Below, in pieces: positions 1-5,524 of a DNA stretch of 12,536 nucleotides. Each line of letters begins with the position of its first letter. Position 1 is the stretch's first letter. The notes beneath the pieces are model-generated. The model was not told the DNA's origin. It made no database searches and saw only the letters and a program-made list of their open reading frames with translations. Origin of the DNA: JBBAEA01 sp041656175 (GTDB taxonomy: Bacteria; Myxococcota_A; Bradymonadia; UBA4248); contig JBBAEA010000104.1 of assembly GCA_041656175.1 (NCBI GenBank), positions 1 through 12,536 of the forward strand. Reading direction: 5' to 3'. The translations under genes and the position numbers were made by a program.

Positions 1-7
1 GGGGTGC

Positions 8-52
8 GGGGGGAACCTTTTTTCTTTTGCAAAAAGAAAAAAGGTTCCCCCC
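8..52. repeat. Perfect 21-bp-stem palindrome with 3-nt loop
   Basis: Positions 8-28 pair perfectly with 32-52 around a GCA loop (29-31). The stem runs GGGGGG, AACC, a T-rich tract, then its complement. The arm after the loop is followed directly by GCGCAAAGCTCTCC. This resembles the CCCCCC-TAC-GCGCAAGCTTCCC edge of the two large repeats at 3287-3450 and 5316-5467, so this may be a head of the same repeat family. It is not a classic terminator, because the T-run lies inside the stem rather than after it. The palindrome is certain; its role is unknown. Confidence 0.85.
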
Positions 53-98
53 GCGCAAAGCTCTCCTATTTTCATTTTGGCTAAAATACGCTTTGATG

Positions 99-127
99 TG
101 GCGACTAAGGCAAAAGCCTTAGTGCCA
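99..127. repeat. Hairpin upstream of tatA
   Basis: TGGC (99-102), a bulged G, then ACTAAGGC (104-111) pair with GCCTTAGT (116-123) and GCCA (124-127) around an AAAA loop. That gives 12 pairs with one bulge, about 50 bases before the tatA start. No T-run follows. It could be a 5'-leader structure, a terminator remnant for an unseen upstream gene, or a dispersed repeat. The core resembles the CTAAGGGC/GCCCTTAG hairpin at 9859-9880. Confidence 0.7.
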
Positions 128-164
128 TGAGATATGAGTTGCGCCAAGAGCGCAGCGATTTACC

Positions 165-170
165 AAAGGA
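165..170 (+). promoter_or_regulatory. Ribosome binding site deciding the tatA start
   Basis: AAAGGA lies 5 bases before the ATG at 176. The upstream in-frame ATG at 134 has no comparable site. It would also add 14 residues in front of the Tat membrane anchor that the family does not need. Confidence 0.6.
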
Positions 171-175
171 TAGAA

Positions 176-442
176 ATGACAGCGTCTTTCCCCGTACTTG
201 CTTTTGGCATGCCTGGAACACACGAATGGCTCATCATTTTGGCCATTGTGCTTGTTGTTTTTGGTGCAACGCGAATTCCCGCTTTAGGCTCTGCTATTGG
301 TAAAGGCATTAGCAATTTCCGCAAAGGCATGCGCGAGGCCAACGAAGAGGCTGATGTCGCGAAAAAAGATAGCAAAGCACTCACCGATGAAAGCACAGAG
401 ACAACAAGCAGTGAAAAGGATGAAAGCGCTGGAGCGAGCTAA
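176..442 (+). CDS. tatA: Twin-arginine translocase subunit, TatA/TatE family
   Basis: An 88-residue inner-membrane protein of the Tat pathway, which exports folded proteins carrying a twin-arginine signal. After a short N-terminal stretch come the motif GTHEWLIILAIVLVVFGATR (one membrane helix running into the FG hinge) and RIPALGSAIGKGISNFRKG, the amphipathic helix typical of TatA. The C-terminal third is a charged, Glu/Lys/Ser-rich tail, as usual. Length fits TatA/E (about 60-90 residues); TatB is normally longer. An in-frame ATG at 209 is an alternative start, but the AAAGGA before 176 favours 176. The next gene starts 6 bases after the stop, so the two are probably co-transcribed. No tatB or tatC is in the window. 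The family call is firm; TatA rather than TatB is likely. Confidence 0.88.
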   Translation: MTASFPVLAFGMPGTHEWLIILAIVLVVFGATRIPALGSAIGKGISNFRKGMREANEEADVAKKDSKALTDESTETTSSEKDESAGAS

Positions 443-448
443 AACGAA

Positions 449-1441
449 ATGCGCTCTGCTACACCAGTTCCAGTACGTTTTGTTTTTGTTGCAGCTAGTG
501 TAGCTATACACCTTATAATGCTCGCGGCATTTGCCTTTAGTGCGCCCCAAAACGAGGCAAGCAAAACTTGGGAGCGCCCCTGCATCGACGAAAACATGCT
601 TGGCCAGAACACACAATGTGAAAGCGCAGAGTGCTCGCCGGTGCAACGAAAAGAAGAAGAGCGCAAAGAGCTAAAACTTCGCCTCGTTCAGCAGAGCGCT
701 GTATTTGAAAAAAGCGATACAGCGCCGAATGATGCACGCTTTGCGGGTGCAGAGAACATCGTCGTCCAGAAAGATACAAAAGCTAGCCCAAGCCCCGTTG
801 CTAGGCTTCGAGCGCGTACAAGGGCAGAAAAACCGCAAAGCCCAAAACCAGCGAAAATGCAAAAGGCGCAAGTAGCAGAAACACACGGCAGCGAGAAAAT
901 TCTAGCGCAATCGGAGGAGAAAAACGACGAAAAAGACCTAAATAATAAGGAAATATCGAAAGCTGCGCCTGCGTTCGAACTCTCACTGCCGAGTAGCGGC
1001 TGGGAAGCCGTAATTAGCGATCTCGACGAAACACCCATCGACTTTTTGGATGAAGTCGATGACATAGGCCAAGGACTCGTAAACCAGCGATTAACTCGAT
1101 ATGCCAGCTTCTGGAACAGAATCCGCATGCAAGTAAGCTCGCAGTGGGATCCAGAAAATGTGTACCTCGCCCATGATCCCCAGTTTGATCGCTACCCCAT
1201 GATTAAACGCCATACATTGCTTTCCGTTCGACTCAATGCCTATGGACAAATTTTGGATTTGCAAATAAAGCGAAGTTGTGGTCTCGACTTCCTCGACGAG
1301 GAGGCTCGGCGAGCAATGTATAACGCGGCACCCTTTGCAAACCCGCCAGAGGGGCTTAAAAACCTCGACGGCGAATTACAATTTGAGTTCGGCTTTATCG
1401 TCGAATGGCTAACGGGCGCTCGGCGACTTTATTATCGCTAG
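449..1441 (+). CDS. TonB-family energy transducer, C-terminal TonB/TolA-like domain
   Basis: A 330-residue protein with one N-terminal membrane segment (about residues 10-31). It carries Ser17 and His21 with the same spacing as the Ser/His pair in the TonB helix, which is involved in coupling to the ExbB-ExbD proton channel. Residues 32-210 are a long charged linker, Lys/Glu-rich and only locally Pro-rich, suited to spanning the periplasm. Residues about 217-317 look like a TonB C-terminal domain: a YASFWNRIRMQV helix, a strand LLSVRLNAYGQILDLQI, then SCGLDFLDEEARRAM, PFANPP and a final FEFGF strand. It presumably delivers energy to outer-membrane TonB-dependent receptors, or acts as a TolA-like protein. 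No exbB/exbD or receptor is visible here. It follows tatA by 6 bases. Family assignment is good; the partner receptor is unknown. Confidence 0.8.
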   Translation: MRSATPVPVRFVFVAASVAIHLIMLAAFAFSAPQNEASKTWERPCIDENMLGQNTQCESAECSPVQRKEEERKELKLRLVQQSAVFEKSDTAPNDARFAGAENIVVQKDTKASPSPVARLRARTRAEKPQSPKPAKMQKAQVAETHGSEKILAQSEEKNDEKDLNNKEISKAAPAFELSLPSSGWEAVISDLDETPIDFLDEVDDIGQGLVNQRLTRYASFWNRIRMQVSSQWDPENVYLAHDPQFDRYPMIKRHTLLSVRLNAYGQILDLQIKRSCGLDFLDEEARRAMYNAAPFANPPEGLKNLDGELQFEFGFIVEWLTGARRLYYR

Positions 1442-1528
1442 TGGGAGCGAGCTGCACGGGGGAGGATGGGGAAAACAGCTTTTCATCTGCCAAAGGAAAA
1501 GTCTTTTCTCCTGTATAAGAACACAAAG

Positions 1529-2839
1529 ATGAAAAATTTACACTTAATATCTCTTGGTTGCCCGAAGGCGCGTGTTGATTCGGAGCTTATTTTGGGTTTG
1601 GCGCAAAATCGCAGCTGGCAGCTTTGTGCAGACGCCGAGGAGGCGGATGCTATCATTATCAACACTTGCGGTTTTTTGCAGTCTGCGATCGACGAATCGA
1701 TCGATACCATTTTGGAGATGGCGGACTACAAGTCTGGGCGCTGTAAACGTTTGATTGTGGCGGGTTGCATGCCATCGCGTTTTCGCGAAAATTTAGCCGA
1801 ATTACGCGCTGAGCTTCCCGAAGTGGATGCTTTCTTAACAACGAACGAAACGCACAAAATCATCGAAGTTCTCGAAGATAACGCAAAAATGCCTGTCAGT
1901 AGCGATATTTTCCACATGCGACGTTTGGCCGCAGCGCAGTCTTACGCTTATCTAAAAATTTCGGAAGGCTGCGATAGACGTTGCTCGTTTTGCGCTATTC
2001 CGCTGATTCGCGGGCCGCAAATTTCACGTAGCATCGAAAGTTTAGTCGGGGAAGCGCAAAATCTCGTTAGCACGGGCTGCAGAGAATTGGTGCTCATCGC
2101 GCAGGAACTCACGCATTATGGCAGCGATATCGGGCTTAAGGACGGTTTAAACCAGCTCATTGACGAGCTCGAAAAAATCGAAAACCTCCGCTGGATCCGC
2201 CTCATGTACGCCTATCCTTGGAATTTTAGCGAAAAACTGATGCAGCGCCTCGGTAGCGGCAAAGTATTACCCTACATCGATATGCCGCTGCAGCATGTTT
2301 CAGAGCGCATTCTTAAGAGCATGCGCCGCGGCGTATCGCAGCTTGCCCAGGAGCAGCTCCTACGGCGTTTACGCGAAATTCCGAAGCTCGTCTTGCGAAC
2401 GTCCTTGATCGTGGGCTACCCAGGTGAAACAGACGTCGAATTTAATCAGCTCCTTGATTGGATAAAAGAAGTAAAATTCGACAGGCTAGGCGTATTTACA
2501 TACTCTCCCGAAGAAGGAACGCCCGCGGCCGAACTTCCCGAGCAGGTCCCCGACGAGCTAAAAGAGGCGCGATACGCACAGATCATGGACTTGCAGCAAG
2601 AGATTCATCGCGAAAAAATGCAAGCCCTTCTTGGCCAAACGCTCGACATCCTTGTCGATGGCCCCAGCCCAGAGCATCCCTTGGTGCTTCAAGGGCGCTA
2701 CTACGGCCAAGCCCCCGAGGTTGACGGCCAAGTCTATCTTTCCTATGAAGATTCCGAGGACGAACCCGCAAACATAGGCAGCTTCGTAAAGGCGCGTATT
2801 GTCGAAGCCACCGACTACGATTTATTAGGCCATGTATAA
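1529..2839 (+). CDS. rimO: Ribosomal protein S12 methylthiotransferase RimO
   Basis: A radical-SAM enzyme that adds a methylthio group to the conserved aspartate of ribosomal protein S12. Counting from this ATG (436 residues; E. coli RimO is about 440), the N-terminal methylthiotransferase domain has three cluster cysteines: Cys11 in LISLGCPKARVDSE, Cys47 in INTCGF and Cys80 in VAGCMPSR. The radical-SAM triad is Cys148-x3-Cys152-x2-Cys155 in SEGCDRRCSFCAIP. The last ~65 residues are a TRAM domain. GCPKARVDSE and the CDRRCSFCAIP context point to RimO rather than MiaB. The frame stays open upstream to an ATG at 1466, but there the GGAGG abuts the ATG with no spacer, and the extra 21 residues precede the normal RimO start. 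The ribosome site before 1529 is weak (AAGA). The 3' end overlaps the NUDIX gene by 8 bases. Confidence 0.93.
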   Translation: MKNLHLISLGCPKARVDSELILGLAQNRSWQLCADAEEADAIIINTCGFLQSAIDESIDTILEMADYKSGRCKRLIVAGCMPSRFRENLAELRAELPEVDAFLTTNETHKIIEVLEDNAKMPVSSDIFHMRRLAAAQSYAYLKISEGCDRRCSFCAIPLIRGPQISRSIESLVGEAQNLVSTGCRELVLIAQELTHYGSDIGLKDGLNQLIDELEKIENLRWIRLMYAYPWNFSEKLMQRLGSGKVLPYIDMPLQHVSERILKSMRRGVSQLAQEQLLRRLREIPKLVLRTSLIVGYPGETDVEFNQLLDWIKEVKFDRLGVFTYSPEEGTPAAELPEQVPDELKEARYAQIMDLQQEIHREKMQALLGQTLDILVDGPSPEHPLVLQGRYYGQAPEVDGQVYLSYEDSEDEPANIGSFVKARIVEATDYDLLGHV

Positions 2840-3281
2840 AAATCCCACACCCACAGTCGATATTATCATTATTCGCGGAAACGAAATTGTGCTCATTGAG
2901 CGCCAAAACGCACCCCACGGTTGGGCGCTTCCAGGCGGTTTCGTCGATGAAGGCGAGTCCGTAGAAAATGCAGCAATCCGCGAATCAAAAGAAGAATGCT
3001 CGTTAAATATCAGTCTACACGAAATGTTCTACGTCTACTCCGAGCCCTCCCGCGATCCGCGCCAACACACCATGTCCACCGTTTTCATCGCCACAGCCCC
3101 TGGCGAACCCCAAGGCGGCGACGACGCAAAATGCGCCCGCTACTTCCCGCTCGACGCGCTGCCCGCCCCCCTCTGCTTCGATCACGCCCAAATTATCGCC
3201 GACTTTCTACACTACCAAAAGACAGGAAAGCGCCGTCAACTCGACAATTACTACGAAAAACTCGCCAAAGCCTCCAAATAG
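2832..3281 (+). CDS. NUDIX hydrolase, ADP-ribose pyrophosphatase-like
   Basis: A 149-residue protein with one NUDIX fold, expected to hydrolyse a nucleoside diphosphate linked to another group. The NUDIX box spans residues 36-58: G36, E42, R50-E51 and E54-E55 of the GX5EX7REUXEEXGU pattern are present, so the metal-binding glutamates are intact. The U after RE is Ser52 and the late Gly is Ser57, both departures from the consensus. SEPSRDPRQHT (residues 70-80) resembles a motif common in the ADP-ribose pyrophosphatase/COG1051 group, which is the basis for the substrate guess. The ATG lies inside the last codons of rimO, suggesting translational coupling. The stop is only a few bases from the first large structured repeat. 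Family certain, substrate inferred. Confidence 0.88.
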   Translation: MYKNPTPTVDIIIIRGNEIVLIERQNAPHGWALPGGFVDEGESVENAAIRESKEECSLNISLHEMFYVYSEPSRDPRQHTMSTVFIATAPGEPQGGDDAKCARYFPLDALPAPLCFDHAQIIADFLHYQKTGKRRQLDNYYEKLAKASK

Positions 3282-3286
3282 TTCTC

Positions 3287-3450
3287 TTTTTTGGGAAGGG
3301 GGGCTAGCAAGCCCCCCTACGCGCAAGCTTCCCGCATGATAGGTGGTTTCGCGCAAAATTTTATGCTTTGTATGCGCTCAAACCGCGCATCCAAAGCATA
3401 AAATGCGCTCAGCCACCTATTCTGCGGGCGATCTTGCGCTACCCCCCCCC
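3287..3450 (+). repeat. Large structured palindromic repeat, copy 1
   Basis: An approximately 160-base element. It starts TTTTTTGGG, then a GGGGGGCT/AGCCCCCC hairpin (3298-3317). Nested arms follow: GCGCAAG (3321-3327) with CTTGCGC (3433-3439), CCCGCA (3331-3336) with TGCGGG (3423-3428), and ATAGGTGG (3339-3346) with CCACCTAT (3413-3420). Innermost is an 18-base arm (3359-3376) pairing with 3386-3403, with one mismatch, around a 9-base loop. It ends in nine C residues (3442-3450). The reverse complement of 5316-5467 matches it at roughly 90% (13 differences in about 136 core bases, counted by eye). It fills most of the gap between the NUDIX gene and the ABC transporter gene. It has no coding content and no T-run positioned for an intrinsic terminator. 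It could be a MITE-like element or a structured RNA element. Confidence 0.85.
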
Positions 3451-3511
3451 AATATGAAAGAATGGCAAATTACACTCATGAGCTGAGAGCGAGCTTTTCC
3501 GCCCTTAAAGT

Positions 3512-3522
3512 AGGATAAAGAG
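3512..3522 (+). promoter_or_regulatory. Likely ribosome binding site for the TTG-started ABC gene
   Basis: AGGATAAAGAG precedes the TTG at 3530. The AAAGAG part is 7 bases from the start codon and the AGGA part is 14 bases away. The match is moderate. It supports the TTG because there is no in-frame ATG before the Walker A motif, and the ATPase fold needs the residues in between. Confidence 0.4.
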
Positions 3523-3529
3523 CCAAAAC

Positions 3530-5314
3530 TTGAGTACGTCTTTACTAAAGATACAGAACTTGTCCTTGCGATGTGGACAGCAAGAAATTCTACAAAAGAT
3601 CGATTTTGAGATCGAACGCGGGGATTGTGTGGCGCTTATTGGTGCCAATGGTGCAGGGAAAAGTTCGCTTTTGCGAACGATATTAGGCCTAAAGCGCCCC
3701 ACAACGGGGAATGTTCTGTGGAAAGGCGAAGATCTCGAAAAAAAGGATGCGCGCTTTAGGGCGCAACGCATGGCTTATGTGCCGCAGACTATGAAGACAG
3801 ATGCGCATTTTCGTGTACGCGAGTTTGTGGCGCAATCTTTGTATCACCAACAGGCGTCATCGCAACAAATGGAAACGTCTGATTACGCTCGCGTTGATGC
3901 CGTGCTCGCGGCTTTGCAGCTCTCTGAACTTGCAGATTCGTTTTTGCCGAGCTTATCGGGCGGCGAGATGCAAGCAGCGCTATTGGCGGCTGCTATGGTG
4001 CAGGATGCGGAATTGCTCATTTTGGATGAACCGAGCGCATCGCTAGATCCGCGTCGGTCTGCCGAGTTTTATTCGCTCTTGGCGGCAGTGCAACGTCAAT
4101 TCGGGCTAACGATACTGATTGCTAGTCACGATTTAAACCTTGTAGCGCCACTTGCGACGCGTTGTATTGTTTTACACGAAGGCAAAATTATCGAGGATAT
4201 TCATGGCTTTGCGAAGGAATCTACGTTAAAGCGCGCCTTTGGTGCGGACTTTTTCGTCCAATCAATAGAAGGCCGCGCGCTGTATTTTACCCGCGTGGAC
4301 ACAAAGCGCGATGCTGCGGTTTTTCCCCGTTTGGATTGCGAGAAAAAAACGCAAAAGCAGCGAAACTTTTTTCCACATTTCACGCTCTTAGCCTTGCTTA
4401 GCCTTGTACTCGCCCCATCTATTGGCACGACTTGGATTTCGCCTGCAGATATCGTTGAGGGCGGTGCGTACCAAGATATTTGGCTACACTTGCGCTTGCC
4501 GCGGGTTTTATGGGGGGCTTTAGCGGGGGCGAGTTTGGCTTTAATTGGCGCGGCTTTTCAGTCGCTTTTGCAAAATCCGCTAGCTACGCCCTACACTTTG
4601 GGTCTGGCTAGTGGTGCTTCGCTTGGAGCGATGTTTGCACTGCAACTCGGGTTTTCGGCGTTTTTGGGCGTCCCGCTTTTGGCCTTTGTAGGGGCGATGC
4701 TTGTGATGTTTTTGGTGCTTGGCATCGCGCGTCGTCTTGGCATGAATGATTCCGTAAACTTGTTACTGGCTGGAGTTGCAGCGTCACTTTTTTGTTCATC
4801 GCTAAGCATTTTGGTACAAGCCTTCGCAGAGCCGCTAACGGCGCAGGGGATGTTGCGCTGGCAGATGGGGGGGCTAGATATCGATGGTTTTGAACCATTA
4901 GGGATAGCAGCGTTAGTGCTACCAGCCTTGCTATTGATTATGTTTCAGGCGCAAGCTCTAAATCTTATAGCGGTCGACTCTGATTTGGCGCGTTCACGCG
5001 GGGTAAGAGTGGGAAGCGTGCGTGGGATTGTTTTTGTAGCGGCTAGCGTAGCTTGTGCGGGGATCGTGTCGATAAGCGGTCCGATCGCCTTTGTTGGCCT
5101 CGTTGTACCGCATATTATGCGGCGAATCGTTGGCGGAGATAATCGCAAACTCTTTGTGCATTGCATTTTGGGTGGCATGCTATTTTTGCTTTGGGCTGAT
5201 GCCTTGGTACGCGTACTTGGGCGCTGGCAGTTACTTCCCGTGGGCGTATTAACCGCGATGATTGGGGCGCCAGCACTGGTTTTGATTTTATTAAAAACGC
5301 GTAAACGCTCATAA
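3530..5314 (+). CDS. Fused ABC ATPase-permease, FecCDE/BtuCD-type metal-chelate importer
   Basis: A single 594-residue chain holding two parts that are normally separate genes. Residues 1-255 are an ATPase: Walker A GANGAGKS (38-45), Q-loop Gln86 in YVPQT, signature LSGGEMQ (142-148), Walker B LLILDEP (162-168) and H-loop His200. A basic linker (about 256-283) leads to a full FecCD/BtuC permease. Its first helix is about 285-299, and the family hallmarks LPRVLWGALAGASLAL (323-338), NPLATPYTLGLASGA (349-363) and SGPIAFVGLVVPH (516-528) follow. Such importers take up iron-siderophore, haem or cobalamin; which one is not visible. No substrate-binding protein gene is in the window. The start codon is TTG. 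The stop lies one base before the second structured repeat, and the first repeat lies 79 bases upstream. All ATPase motifs look functional and the frame is unbroken, so the fusion is unlikely to be a pseudogene. Confidence 0.9.
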   Translation: MSTSLLKIQNLSLRCGQQEILQKIDFEIERGDCVALIGANGAGKSSLLRTILGLKRPTTGNVLWKGEDLEKKDARFRAQRMAYVPQTMKTDAHFRVREFVAQSLYHQQASSQQMETSDYARVDAVLAALQLSELADSFLPSLSGGEMQAALLAAAMVQDAELLILDEPSASLDPRRSAEFYSLLAAVQRQFGLTILIASHDLNLVAPLATRCIVLHEGKIIEDIHGFAKESTLKRAFGADFFVQSIEGRALYFTRVDTKRDAAVFPRLDCEKKTQKQRNFFPHFTLLALLSLVLAPSIGTTWISPADIVEGGAYQDIWLHLRLPRVLWGALAGASLALIGAAFQSLLQNPLATPYTLGLASGASLGAMFALQLGFSAFLGVPLLAFVGAMLVMFLVLGIARRLGMNDSVNLLLAGVAASLFCSSLSILVQAFAEPLTAQGMLRWQMGGLDIDGFEPLGIAALVLPALLLIMFQAQALNLIAVDSDLARSRGVRVGSVRGIVFVAASVACAGIVSISGPIAFVGLVVPHIMRRIVGGDNRKLFVHCILGGMLFLLWADALVRVLGRWQLLPVGVLTAMIGAPALVLILLKTRKRS

Positions 5315-5315
5315 C

Positions 5316-5467
5316 GGGGGGGTAGCGCAAGATCACCCGAAGGAGCGGCGACTGAGCGCATTTTATGCTTTGGATGCGCGGTTTGAGCGCATACAAAGCA
5401 TAAAATCATGCGCGAAGCCGCCGATCATGAGGGAAGCTTGCGCGTAGGGGGGTTCCCCCCCAAAAAA
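5316..5467 (-). repeat. Large structured palindromic repeat, copy 2 (inverted)
   Basis: This is the inverted partner of 3287-3450. Read on the minus strand it gives TTTTTTGGG, a GGGGGG-AA-CCCCCC hairpin, then TACGCGCAAGCTTCCC. The 18-base inner arms and CTCAAACCG loop are identical to copy 1, and it ends in CTTGCGCTACCCCCC. Differences from copy 1 cluster in the middle stem, where arm ATAGGTGG became ATCGGCGG and its partner CCACCTAT became TCGCCGCT. Two positions are full pair swaps (A-T to C-G and T-A to C-G), so the stem is largely preserved. The C-rich hairpin faces outward in both copies. The element starts one base after the ABC gene stop and lies 58 bases beyond the 3' end of the convergent lipoprotein gene. 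Confidence 0.85.
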
Positions 5468-5524
5468 TTAAAACGATAATGAGTATGGAAGCTAATACGT
5501 GTTTTTTGTAGAAATGTCGTAGTT

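Noticed and set aside
8..52. Palindrome at the left edge as an intrinsic terminator
   Set aside because: The T-tract is inside the stem and the sequence after the hairpin is GC-rich.
1466..1528. Longer N-terminus for RimO
   Set aside because: The GGAGG directly abuts that ATG with no spacer, and the extra residues precede the normal family start.
3298..3317. G6/C6 hairpin after the NUDIX gene as an intrinsic terminator
   Set aside because: The T-run comes before the hairpin, not after it, on the + strand, and on the minus strand A residues follow.
3451..3529. Cobalamin riboswitch or iron-regulator box before the importer
   Set aside because: No recognisable B12-box or Fur-like palindrome was found in this short stretch.
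4945..5409. Minus-strand open frame across the end of the ABC gene and repeat copy 2
   Set aside because: It is a shadow of a well-supported permease sequence and has no family features.
3298..5461. Insertion sequence or transposon with its own transposase
   Set aside because: The only gene between the repeats is the transporter; no transposase or recombinase is encoded.
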